Shown: positions 8,448-16,650 of the stretch, piece by piece
How the letters are laid out: every line of letters begins with the position of its first letter
Numbering within the stretch: the first letter of the stretch is position 1
NCBI RefSeq assembly: GCF_000158955.1
Contig: NZ_GG657757.1
Location: 8,227,276-8,278,918 of the forward strand
Source of the DNA: Streptomyces viridochromogenes DSM 40736
GTDB taxonomy: Bacteria > Actinomycetota > Actinomycetes > Streptomycetales > Streptomycetaceae
Direction: 5' to 3'
Length of the DNA: 51,643 nt
Notes under the pieces: generated by a model
What the model was told of the DNA's origin: nothing
Seen by the model: the letters and a program-made list of their open reading frames with translations, nothing else
Database searches by the model: none
Translations under genes and position numbers: made by a program

Positions 8448-9438
8448 CGAACTCGAACTGCTGCGCGGCGCCAACCCGGTGCCGTCCCACGACCCCCGCT
8501 TCGGCGACGGCCCCCTCGACCACGAGGCCGAGCGCCGACTCGAACGACTGCTCCGGGAGCGGCCCCCCGGCCGTCCTGCGCGCCGGCTGCTGCCCGGCCC
8601 GGGCCTGCCCCGGCTCGTCTGGGGGCTCGCCGCCACGGCCGTCGTCGCGGCCCTGGCCGTGACGCTCGTCCTGAGCGGCCCCGGCACCACACCGGCGGTC
8701 GCCGCTCCGCGACCCCTCGTGGTGCAGACCGGCTCCACCCCTCTGCCCCTGGACCGGCTGGCCGAACGTGCCGAGCAGGCCGCGGCCGACGGCTCGCCCC
8801 GCCTGCGCAAGGGCACGCACGTGAAGTCCTGGAGCATGGGCATGTCCGACGACAAGCCCCCGATCACCCTGCCCGAGGAGCGCCTCGTCCGCTGGCGGGC
8901 CGACGACAGCCACACGGAACTCGTCGTGGCCACCGACCCGAGGTACCCGGGCCGCCCGGTCCTCTCCGACGAGGGCGGTGAGCCGCGCCTCGTCGACGAC
9001 GGACACGTCCTCAGCGACCGGACCTACCCGCCGAGCTGGAGCGACGCCCCGCCCCACTCCCCTCCGCCGGCCGACCCCGCACGGCTGCGCGCCTACCTGA
9101 CGGAGGCTCAGTACACCGACGCCTCACTGACCACGCCCGAACTGCTGGACGCCGTCGGTGTGCTGCTCGACCACTGGACCCTCGGTGCCCGGGAGACCGC
9201 GACACTCGCCCGTCTCCTGGCCGGCACCGAGGGGCTGCGGCCGGTCGGCCAGGTGACCGACCGGCTCGGCCGCAGCGGTCAGGCGTACGTGTGCGAAGGC
9301 ACCGGGGTCCGCCACATGCTGATCATGGACCCGGTCACCGGCGCCGTCCTCGGCCTGGAGAGCACCTTCACCACCGCCGAGCCCGAGTACGGCGTCAAGA
9401 AGGGCGACGTCATGTCGTACAGCGCCTGGATGCGCTGA
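8440..9438 (+). CDS. CU044_5270 family membrane protein, probable sigma-factor partner
   Basis: The 332-residue protein has a cytoplasmic N-terminus of about 55 residues, one transmembrane helix at about 59-80 (LVWGLAATAVVAALAVTLVL), and a 250-residue extracytoplasmic domain. The layout and the ECF gene directly upstream match the CU044_5270 family, which occurs almost always beside sigma-70-like genes in actinobacteria. A role as anti-sigma factor or sensor is inferred; no classic zinc anti-sigma motif is present. The ATG lies inside the last codons of the sigma gene, so translation is coupled. It ends 13 bp from the convergent SnoaL-like gene. Confidence 0.85.
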   Translation: MADELELLRGANPVPSHDPRFGDGPLDHEAERRLERLLRERPPGRPARRLLPGPGLPRLVWGLAATAVVAALAVTLVLSGPGTTPAVAAPRPLVVQTGSTPLPLDRLAERAEQAAADGSPRLRKGTHVKSWSMGMSDDKPPITLPEERLVRWRADDSHTELVVATDPRYPGRPVLSDEGGEPRLVDDGHVLSDRTYPPSWSDAPPHSPPPADPARLRAYLTEAQYTDASLTTPELLDAVGVLLDHWTLGARETATLARLLAGTEGLRPVGQVTDRLGRSGQAYVCEGTGVRHMLIMDPVTGAVLGLESTFTTAEPEYGVKKGDVMSYSAWMR

Positions 9439-9451
9439 GCACGCCCCGCCG

Positions 9452-9814
9452 CTACTCGTCCCAGGCCTGGATCAGGGTCTGCTCGGTGATCTTTCCGCCA
9501 CGCAGCGAGATCATGGACTCGGACAGCACGCGCACGCCGTCCGCGTACTCGCAGCTCTCGCTGTAGGCGGCCTCGTCGCCCTGGACGATGCACCGCTCCA
9601 CCTTGTGCGTCATGTCCCGGCTGTAGACGTCCTCCAGCATCCGGCCGATCTCGTCCCGGCCGTGCAGGACCTTGGGGTGGCTGGGCTGGGTCGTGTGGTC
9701 GACGATGCGGAACTCCGCGTCGTCCGCGTAGAGGGAGAGCAGGATGTCCGGCTGTCCTTCCACGCCCCGGCGGAGTGTCTCACTGTCGAAGGCGGGGTCT
9801 GCCGCGGTTCCCAT
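9452..9814 (-). CDS. SnoaL/NTF2-like small protein
   Basis: This 120-residue protein has the NTF2-like layout: N-terminal helices (DILLSLYADDAEFRIVD), a middle HGRDEIGRMLEDVY segment and C-terminal strands ending RGGKITEQTLIQAWDE. The fold serves many small enzymes (SnoaL cyclases, ketosteroid isomerase) and binding proteins; no active-site pattern here picks one. A very strong ribosome site, AAGGAGGT, precedes ATG 9814. It stands alone between convergent and same-strand genes, with a 110-bp gap upstream in which I see nothing specific. Confidence 0.8.
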   Translation of the reverse strand: MGTAADPAFDSETLRRGVEGQPDILLSLYADDAEFRIVDHTTQPSHPKVLHGRDEIGRMLEDVYSRDMTHKVERCIVQGDEAAYSESCEYADGVRVLSESMISLRGGKITEQTLIQAWDE

Positions 9815-9924
9815 GATGGACCTCCTTCGAAGGGCCGCGACCCGGTCGGCAGCGGGCCGCGAGGAGCCTCACTCCCGAGCGTCCTCCCGCCCGGCGGTCA
9901 CGGCAAGCGCAGCCGGACCGCGAC

Positions 9925-11679
9925 TCAGTCGGCCGCGGCCAGGAACTGGGTCGCCGCCAGTTCCGCGTAGAGCGGGTCACCGGTCACGAGTTCGCGGTGG
10001 GTGCCGACCGCCCGGACCCGGCCGGCGTCCATCACCACGATCCGGTCGGCCATCGTCACCGTGGACAGCCGGTGCGCCACGACGAGGACCGTCGTCGTCC
10101 GGGCCACGTCCGCGACGGTGTCGCGCAGCGCCGCCTCGTTGACCGCGTCCAGTTGCGAGGTCGCCTCGTCGAGGAGCAGCAGCCGGGGGCGGCGCAGCAG
10201 GGCGCGCGCGATGGCGACCCGCTGCCGCTCACCGCCCGACAGCTTGGTGCCGCGGTGCCCGACGAGCGTGTCGAGACCGCCGGGCAGCCGGGCGACCAGG
10301 CCGTCCAGACGGGTCGTCTTCAGCACGCGCCGCACCGCGTCCTCGTCCGCCTCCGGATTGCCCAGCAGCAGGTTGTCCCGCAGCGAGCCCGACAGGACCG
10401 GCGCGTCCTGCTCCACATAGCCGATCGCGGCGCGCAGCCGGGGCAGCTCCCAGTCGGCCAGGTCGCGCCCGTCGAGCGTGATCACACCCGAGCCGGGCTC
10501 GTAGAACCGCTCGATCAGCGAGAAGACGGTGGTCTTGCCCGCGCCGGACGGTCCCACGAACGCCGTCATGCCCCGCGCGGGCACGGCGAACGCCACCCCG
10601 TGGTGGATGTACGGCAGGTCGTCGGCGTAGCGGAAGCGGACGTCGTCGAAGGCGAGGGCGGCGGGCTGGGCGCCGGGGGAGGGGAGAGGGGCGGACGCGG
10701 CCGCCGGTTCGGCGGGCAGGCGCATCGCCTCCTGGATGCGGGTGAGGGCCGCGGCGCCCGTCTGGTACTGCGTGATGGCGCCGACGACCTGCTGTATCGG
10801 CGACATCAGGTAGAAGACGTACAGCAGGAACGCCACCAGCGTGCCCACGTCCACCGCGCCCGTCGCGACGCGCGCGCCGCCCACCGCGAGCACCGTGATG
10901 AAGGCGATCTGCATGGCCAGCCCCGCCGTGTTGCCCGCGGCCGCCGACCACTTGGCGGCCCGTACGCTCTGCCGCCACGACTCCTGCGCCGCCTCGTGCA
11001 GCGTGATCTCCTCCCGGTGCTCGGCACCGGACGCCTTCACCGTGCGCAGCGCGCCGAGGATCCGCTCCAGCGAGGCACCCATGACGCCCACCGCGTCCTG
11101 CGCCTGCCGGCTCGCCTTGTTGATGCGCGGCACGATCACCCCGAGGACCACGCCCGCACCCAGGATCACGGTCAGGGTGACGCCCAGCAGCACGGGATCC
11201 ACCAGACCCATCATGACCACCGTCGCCACCAGCGTGAGCCCGCCCGTGCCCAGGCCGACCAGCGAGTCGGTGGTGACCTCGCGCAGCAGGGTCGTGTCGG
11301 AGGTGATGCGGGCCATCAGGTCCCCGGGTTCGCTGCGGTCCACAGCCGTGATCCGCAGCCGCAGCAGATACGACGACAGGGCGCGCCGCGCGCCGAGCAC
11401 CACCGACTCGGCGGTGCGCTGCAGCACGTACGAACCCAGCGCGCCCACCGCCGCGTTGGTCACCACCAGCGCCGACATCGCCAGCAGCGCTCCGGTGATC
11501 GCCCGGTCGTGCGACAGATCGTCGATCAGGCCCCGCGCCACCAGCGGCAGCAGCAGCCCGGTCGCCCCGGTGACCAGCGAGAGGACGGCGCCGACGGCCA
11601 GGGACCGGCGGTGCGGCCCTACGTATCCGAGGAGCAGCCGCCAGGGGGGCGTGTCGGGCTCGGTCTCAGCGATGCTCAC
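9925..11679 (-). CDS. ABC transporter, fused permease and ATPase (exporter type)
   Basis: The 584-residue half-transporter has a six-helix ABC transmembrane domain at about residues 15-315 and a nucleotide-binding domain at about 345-580. Walker A (GPSGAGKTT), Q-loop (YVEQDAPVLSGSLRDNLLLG), signature (LSGGERQR), Walker B (LLLLDEATSQLD) and switch histidine (VVAHRLSTV) are all intact. It should work as a homodimer exporting a lipid, drug or peptide; it most resembles MsbA/LmrA-like multidrug exporters. The start is GTG 11679 with AAGGAG five bases upstream. It stands alone and is divergent from mscR over a 157-bp gap. The substrate is not predictable. Confidence 0.93.
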   Translation of the reverse strand: MSIAETEPDTPPWRLLLGYVGPHRRSLAVGAVLSLVTGATGLLLPLVARGLIDDLSHDRAITGALLAMSALVVTNAAVGALGSYVLQRTAESVVLGARRALSSYLLRLRITAVDRSEPGDLMARITSDTTLLREVTTDSLVGLGTGGLTLVATVVMMGLVDPVLLGVTLTVILGAGVVLGVIVPRINKASRQAQDAVGVMGASLERILGALRTVKASGAEHREEITLHEAAQESWRQSVRAAKWSAAAGNTAGLAMQIAFITVLAVGGARVATGAVDVGTLVAFLLYVFYLMSPIQQVVGAITQYQTGAAALTRIQEAMRLPAEPAAASAPLPSPGAQPAALAFDDVRFRYADDLPYIHHGVAFAVPARGMTAFVGPSGAGKTTVFSLIERFYEPGSGVITLDGRDLADWELPRLRAAIGYVEQDAPVLSGSLRDNLLLGNPEADEDAVRRVLKTTRLDGLVARLPGGLDTLVGHRGTKLSGGERQRVAIARALLRRPRLLLLDEATSQLDAVNEAALRDTVADVARTTTVLVVAHRLSTVTMADRIVVMDAGRVRAVGTHRELVTGDPLYAELAATQFLAAAD

Positions 11680-11836
11680 GTCGCTCCTTCGGCGTCGGGC
11701 GGACGGTACAGGCTATCGGCGCCCACCGGCCCGGCCTGCTGTTTTCGCGTAGCGACAGGTGGCCGATCCGCACCCCTTACCGATCATTCACGCGTAGGGT
11801 CGGCAGGGACGAGAACCCGGCCGACGAAGGAGCACC

Positions 11837-12923
11837 ATGGCGCAGGAAGTACGGGGTGTGATCGCACCCGGCAAGGACGAGGCGGTGCGGATCGAGACCA
11901 TCGTCGTGCCCGACCCCGGCCCGGGGGAGGCGGTCGTACGCGTCCAGGCCTGCGGGGTGTGCCACACCGACCTGCACTACAAGCAGGGCGGCATCAACGA
12001 CGACTTCCCCTTTCCTGCTGGGCCACGAGGCCGCGGGCGTGGTCGAGTCGGTCGGCGACGGCGTCACCGACGTCGAGCCCGGTGACTTCGTGATCCTCAA
12101 CTGGCGTGCGGTGTGCGGGAAGTGCCGCGCCTGTCTGCGCGGGCGGCCCTGGTACTGCTTCGACACCCACAACGCCCAGCAGAAGATGACCCTCACCGAC
12201 GGCACCGAGCTGTCCCCGGCCCTCGGCATCGGCGCCTTCGCCGAGAAGACGCTGGTCGCGGCCGGGCAGTGCACCAAGGTGAACCCGGTCGTCGCCCCGC
12301 AGGTGGCCGGGCTGCTCGGCTGCGGCGTCATGGCCGGCATCGGCGCCGCGATCAACACCGGCAACGTCGGCCGCGGCGACACGGTCGCCGTCATCGGCTG
12401 CGGCGGTGTCGGCGACGCGGCCGTCGCGGGGTCGCACCTGGCCGGGGCCGCGAAGATCATCGCCGTCGACATCGACGACCGCAAGCTCGAGAAGGCGCGG
12501 ACCATGGGCGCCACCCACACCGTCAACTCGCGCACGACCGACCCGGTCGAGGCGATCCGCGAGCTCACCGGCGGGTTCGGCGCCGACGTCGTCATCGAGG
12601 CCGTCGGCCGCCCGGAGACGTACCAGCAGGCCTTCTACGCCCGCGACCTGGCCGGCACCGTCGTCCTCGTCGGCGTGCCCACCCCCGAGATGAAGCTCGA
12701 CCTGCCGCTGCTGGACGTCTTCGGCCGCGGCGGATCCCTGAAGTCCAGCTGGTACGGCGACTGCCTGCCCTCCCGGGACTTCCCCATGCTCATCGACCTG
12801 CACCTGCAAGGGCGCCTGGACCTGGGGGCGTTCGTCACCGAGACCATCCAGCTCGACGAGGTGGAGAACGCGTTCAAGCGGATGCACCACGGTGACGTCC
12901 TGCGCTCGGTGGTGATGCTCTGA
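11837..12923 (+). pseudogene. mscR: S-(hydroxymethyl)mycothiol dehydrogenase, one-base frameshift
   Basis: The product is a zinc-dependent medium-chain alcohol dehydrogenase of about 361 residues when the frame is corrected. In actinobacteria this enzyme oxidises the formaldehyde-mycothiol adduct with NAD. Frame one gives the N-terminus with the CGVCHTD zinc motif. At 12011-12014 (CCCTTTCCTG) one extra base breaks it, and the continuation LLGHEAAGVVESVGDG, with the catalytic GHE, is in frame three. The structural-zinc cysteines (CGKCRACLRGRPWYC) and the VIGCGGVGDAAV Rossmann motif follow normally. A single extra T or C in a short run is typical of sequencing error, but real loss cannot be excluded. 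The stop overlaps the next start (TGATG), and the pairing with an MBL hydrolase supports the MscR assignment. Confidence 0.9.
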
Positions 12924-13552
12924 TGACCACCCGGATCGAACACCTCGTCACCTCCGGCCAGTTCAGCCTCGACGGCGGCACCTGGGACGTCGACAACAAC
13001 GTGTGGATCGTCGGCGACGACCACGAGGCGATCGTCATCGACGCCGCCCACGACGCCGACGCCATCGCCGAGGCCGTCGGCGACCGCCGGCTCACGGCCA
13101 TCGTGTGCACCCACGCCCACAACGACCACATCGACGCCGCGCCCGCCCTCGCCGAACGCACCGGTGCCACCATCTGGCTGCACCACGACGACCTGCCGCT
13201 GTGGAAGCAGACCCACCCCGACCGCGAGCCCGACGCCTGGCTGGTCGACGGCCAGACGATCGAGGTGGGCGGCGCCGACCTGCGGGTCCTGCACACCCCG
13301 GGACACGCGCCCGGCGCGGTGTGTCTGTACGACCCCGGTCTGGCGACCGTCTTCACCGGGGACACCCTCTTCCAGGGCGGCCCCGGCGCCACCGGCCGGT
13401 CCTTCTCGCACTTCCCGACGATCATCGACTCGATCCGCGACCGGCTGCTCACCCTGCCGCCCGCGACGAAGGTGCTCACCGGCCACGGAGACGCCACGAC
13501 CATCGGCGCCGAGGCCCCGCATCTCCAGGAATGGATCACCCGGGGCCACTGA
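12923..13552 (+). CDS. MBL-fold metallo-hydrolase, partner of MscR
   Basis: This 209-residue metallo-beta-lactamase-fold protein carries the HxHxDH motif (His64, His66, Asp68, His69 in THAHNDHID), a later HTPGHAPGAVCLY histidine, the FTGDTLF aspartate and a GHG near the end. It looks like the glyoxalase II branch, which hydrolyses thiol esters. Its ATG overlaps the mscR stop by one base, so the two are coupled. Similar hydrolases follow mscR in other actinobacteria, where they are proposed to act on S-formylmycothiol; that step is inference here. Confidence 0.9.
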   Translation: MTTRIEHLVTSGQFSLDGGTWDVDNNVWIVGDDHEAIVIDAAHDADAIAEAVGDRRLTAIVCTHAHNDHIDAAPALAERTGATIWLHHDDLPLWKQTHPDREPDAWLVDGQTIEVGGADLRVLHTPGHAPGAVCLYDPGLATVFTGDTLFQGGPGATGRSFSHFPTIIDSIRDRLLTLPPATKVLTGHGDATTIGAEAPHLQEWITRGH

Positions 13553-13557
13553 CCGCG

Positions 13558-13578
13558 TGTCGCCGGTAAAAGGCGACA
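13558..13578. terminator. Hairpin TGTCGCC-7-GGCGACA after the MBL gene
   Basis: A perfect 7-bp inverted repeat with a 7-base loop starts 5 bp after the MBL hydrolase stop. No T run follows, so it could end transcription weakly or act as an operator for the SDR gene that begins at 13642. Confidence 0.4.
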
Positions 13579-13641
13579 GAAGATGTCCGGCTTCCCCGCC
13601 ACTGTGGAAGCGACAAGCAGCCAAGGCACGGGAGGTCGGAC

Positions 13642-14556
13642 ATGTCAGCTCCGCTGAGGGGCAAGGTCGCACTGGTCGCCGGGGCGACCCGAGGCGCCGG
13701 ACGGGGCATGGCGGTGGAACTCGGCGCGACGGGCGCCACCGTCTACGTCACCGGACGCAGCACACGCGCCCGCCGCTCGGAGTACGACCGGCCCGAGACC
13801 ATCGAGGACACCGCCGACCTGGTCACCGCGGCCGGCGGGCAGGGCATCGCCGTACCCACCGACCACCTCGACCCGGCGCAGGTCCGCGCCCTCGTCGACC
13901 GGATCGCGGACGAGCAGGGCCGCCTCGACGTCCTCGTCAACGACATCTGGGGCGGCGAGAAGCTCTTCGAGTGGGACACCCCGCTCTGGGAGCACGACCT
14001 CGACAACGGCCTCCACCTGCTCCGGCTCGCCGTCGAGACCCACGCGATCACCAGCCACCACGCCCTGCCCCTGCTGCTGCGCCACCCCGGCGGCCTGGTC
14101 GTCGAGGTCACCGACGGCACCGCCGACTACAACCGCGACACCTACCGCAACAGCTTCTTCTACGACCTGGCCAAGGCCTCCGTGCTGCGCATGGCCTTCT
14201 CCCTCGGCCACGAACTCGGCCCGCGCGGCGCCACCGCCGTCGCCCTCACCCCCGGCTGGCTCCGCTCCGAGATCATGCTGGACGCCTTCGGCGTACGCGA
14301 GGAGAACTGGCGCGACGCCCTCGAGAAGGTCCCGCACTTCGCCATCTCGGAGACCCCGCACTACGTCGGCCGGGCCGTGGCCACGCTCGCCGCCGACCCG
14401 GACAGGGCGCGCTGGAACGGGCAGTCCCTGTCCAGCGGCGGCCTCGCGCAGGCGTACGGCTTCACCGACCTCGACGGCAGCCGCCCCGACGCCTGGCGCT
14501 ACCTGGTCGAGGTCCAGGACGCGGGCAAGCCGGCCGACACGACCGGCTACCGCTGA
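13642..14556 (+). CDS. SDR family oxidoreductase
   Basis: This 304-residue short-chain dehydrogenase has the cofactor motif GATRGAGRG at residues 14-22 and the catalytic pair Tyr174 and Lys178 (SFFYDLAKAS). The usual NNAG is replaced by NDIWGG at about 100-105, and the pre-catalytic strand reads VEVTDGTADY with no obvious catalytic serine, a pattern seen in the SDR subgroup with a long C-terminal region. GR at 38-39 after strand two suggests NADPH. GGAGG precedes ATG 13642. It stands alone; the substrate is unknown. Confidence 0.88.
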   Translation: MSAPLRGKVALVAGATRGAGRGMAVELGATGATVYVTGRSTRARRSEYDRPETIEDTADLVTAAGGQGIAVPTDHLDPAQVRALVDRIADEQGRLDVLVNDIWGGEKLFEWDTPLWEHDLDNGLHLLRLAVETHAITSHHALPLLLRHPGGLVVEVTDGTADYNRDTYRNSFFYDLAKASVLRMAFSLGHELGPRGATAVALTPGWLRSEIMLDAFGVREENWRDALEKVPHFAISETPHYVGRAVATLAADPDRARWNGQSLSSGGLAQAYGFTDLDGSRPDAWRYLVEVQDAGKPADTTGYR

Positions 14557-14689
14557 GAGACCGCGATCGCCCGTCGGGTGAGCTATGTCACCGTTTGGTC
14601 CCAGGCGAGGTTTCCGCACAACCGAACACGTCCTCCGCCCGTCTAGCTGGCAGGGATCGCAGACCATGTGACCACTTCCGTGAAAGGGC

Positions 14690-15394
14690 ATGACCACCAT
14701 GGGGGACGTACGCAGACGGGGCGCCGTCGCACTCGGGATCACCGGACTGGTGGCACCGCTCACCCTCGCGCTCGGCGCCACGCCGGCGCAGGCCGCGAGC
14801 TGCACCACCCAGGCCGGCCCGTACCAGAAGCAGGTGGAGAAGTTCCTGGGCCGTCCGGTCGACGGCAAGCAGTCCACCGCCGACTGCACGGCGATCCGCG
14901 CCTTCCAGACCAAGCACGGCATCTCCCCGAACGCCGGCTACGCCGGACCCGTCACCTGGGGCGTGATGGACCTGATGCAGAAGCAGAAGGCCGTCGGCAC
15001 GAACCCCAACAAGGACGGCACGTGCCCGGTGAACAAGGGCCGGATCGCCTGCGTGAACCTGACCCTCCAGCTGAGCTGGATCCAGGACGGCAAGAAGCTC
15101 GTCTACGGCCCGGTCCCGGTCCGCACGGGCCGCGACGGGCACGAGACCCGTACCGGCCTGAAGAAGATCTACTGGCGTCACATCGACCACGTCTCGTCGA
15201 TCTACGACGTGCCGATGCCGTACAGCCAGTTCTTCGACGGCGGCCAGGCCTTCCACTCGGTCGGCATCAGCGTGTGGAACCCGCCGGGCTCGCACGGCTG
15301 CGTCAACATGACCAAGACCGACGCCAAGAAGTACTGGTCGCTGCTGAAGACGGGCGACGACGTCTTCGTGTACGGCCGCAAGCCGGGCACCTGA
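14690..15394 (+). CDS. Secreted L,D-transpeptidase with peptidoglycan-binding domain
   Basis: The 234-residue protein begins with a signal peptide (RRRGAVALGI to TPAQAAS). A peptidoglycan-binding domain of the PG_binding_1 type follows at about residues 45-100 (VEKFLGRPVDGKQ, FQTKHGISPNAGYAGPVTW). The C-terminal YkuD domain has the active-site pattern HSVG-13-SHGCVNM with catalytic Cys204. L,D-transpeptidases make 3-3 cross-links in peptidoglycan. ATG 14690 has GAAAGG upstream; the ATG at 14699 is a less likely start. It stands alone, ending 27 bp from the convergent dehydrogenase gene. The 133-bp gap upstream shows nothing clear. Confidence 0.92.
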   Translation: MTTMGDVRRRGAVALGITGLVAPLTLALGATPAQAASCTTQAGPYQKQVEKFLGRPVDGKQSTADCTAIRAFQTKHGISPNAGYAGPVTWGVMDLMQKQKAVGTNPNKDGTCPVNKGRIACVNLTLQLSWIQDGKKLVYGPVPVRTGRDGHETRTGLKKIYWRHIDHVSSIYDVPMPYSQFFDGGQAFHSVGISVWNPPGSHGCVNMTKTDAKKYWSLLKTGDDVFVYGRKPGT

Positions 15395-15421
15395 TCGCAG
15401 GCACCCGGCTCGCAGGCACCC

Positions 15422-16621
15422 CTACAGGGGCGCGTCCCCGAAGTCCGGGATCTCCAGCCGTACCCCGCCCTGCCGTGCCGACTCGTGCGCGACGATGCCC
15501 GGCAGGGTGTAGCGGGCGGCCACCCACGCGTTCACCGACGGCAGGGTGCGCGTGTTGACGGCGGTCACGAAGTCGTCCACCAGGAAGTGGTGGCTGCCCT
15601 CGTGGCCGTTGTGCAGATGGTCGAACTCCCTCGGCAGCCGCTCCCGGTCGTGCACGGGCGCCGACCCGGAGGTGAAGGCCGCCCGCAGCTCCGGCGCGAT
15701 GTGCCGCAGCGACGGGTCGTCGGGAGCCATGGTGGGCTTGGGCTCCAGCAGTTCGCTGATGTCCGTCACGCCCTGCTTGTCCTGCCACAGGGCGACCGTG
15801 GCGAGCTGTTCCATGCTGGCCTCGGTACCGAAGAAGCGGAAACGCGACTCGCGTATGTGCGAGGGGTAGCCGACCCGCCGGAACTCGTTCGTGCGGAACG
15901 AGCCGCCGCCCGCCACCTCGAACAGCGCGGTGGCGTTGGAGACGTCGTTGCCGAACTGGCTGATGTCCTTGTCGAAGACGCCGTCGCCCCGGTCGTCGAC
16001 GACACCGATCGCCGACACGCTGACCGCGTGCGTCTTCCAGGCGCCCAGCACCCCGCCGACCGCGTGCGTCGGGTACAGCAGCGGGGGATAGCTCGCGGTC
16101 GCCTTCCAGTTCTCGCCGCCGCTGTACTGGTACGCCTCGTAGAACCCCAGGTCCATGTCGTGGACGTAGTCGCCCTCGGCGTAGAACAGCCGCCCGAAGG
16201 CGCCCTCGGCGATCTGGTTGCGGGCGTGCACGGTGGCCGGGTTGTACTCGCTGGTCTCGCCCATCATGTAGGTCAGCCCGGTGGCCTTGACCGCGTCGAT
16301 GATCGCCGCGATCTCCTCCGTGCTGATCGCCATGGGGACCGCCGAGTACACGTGCTTGCCGGCGCCCAGGCCCTGGAGCACCAGCGGCCCGTGGGTCCAG
16401 CGTTGCGTGAAGATCGCGACCGCGTCGACGTCCTCGGACTCCAGCATGGCCTGGTACGACGGGAAGGTGCCCGCCAGCCCCTGGGCGGCGGCCAGTTGCC
16501 CGGCCCTCTCGGGCAGCAGGTCGGTGACGTAGACGTCGCCGACGCCGGGGTGGGCCTGGAACAGCGTGGCGAACTGGCCCGAGAACTGTCCGGCGCCGAC
16601 GATGCCGATGGAGAACGTCAT
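15422..16621 (-). CDS. Gfo/Idh/MocA family oxidoreductase, last gene of sugar locus 1
   Basis: This 399-residue NAD(P)-dependent dehydrogenase has an N-terminal Rossmann fold (IGIVGAGQFSGQFATLF), a conserved AVPMAISTEE loop where the family usually has EKP, and a C-terminal alpha/beta substrate domain. The family oxidises or reduces sugars, inositols and sugar acids. It follows the binding-protein gene by 29 bp and is probably the last gene of the four-gene operon 19906-15422, so its substrate is likely the imported sugar or a derivative. The usual lysine of EKP is replaced by AVP, which may change catalysis. Confidence 0.9.
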   Translation of the reverse strand: MTFSIGIVGAGQFSGQFATLFQAHPGVGDVYVTDLLPERAGQLAAAQGLAGTFPSYQAMLESEDVDAVAIFTQRWTHGPLVLQGLGAGKHVYSAVPMAISTEEIAAIIDAVKATGLTYMMGETSEYNPATVHARNQIAEGAFGRLFYAEGDYVHDMDLGFYEAYQYSGGENWKATASYPPLLYPTHAVGGVLGAWKTHAVSVSAIGVVDDRGDGVFDKDISQFGNDVSNATALFEVAGGGSFRTNEFRRVGYPSHIRESRFRFFGTEASMEQLATVALWQDKQGVTDISELLEPKPTMAPDDPSLRHIAPELRAAFTSGSAPVHDRERLPREFDHLHNGHEGSHHFLVDDFVTAVNTRTLPSVNAWVAARYTLPGIVAHESARQGGVRLEIPDFGDAPL

Positions 16622-16650
16622 GTAAGGCTTGCCCTTCACTGGTCGTTTGA

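Noticed and set aside
12005..12020. Programmed ribosomal frameshift in mscR
   Set aside because: No slippery heptamer with downstream structure is evident, the family is not known for frameshifting, and two other genes show similar random indels.
9997..12093. Long plus-strand frame antisense to the ABC exporter
   Set aside because: It lacks any domain and lies opposite a gene with all ABC motifs intact.
15395..15421. GCAGGCACCC repeated twice between convergent genes
   Set aside because: Two short copies in a 27-bp gap are too little to call a repeat element or terminator.
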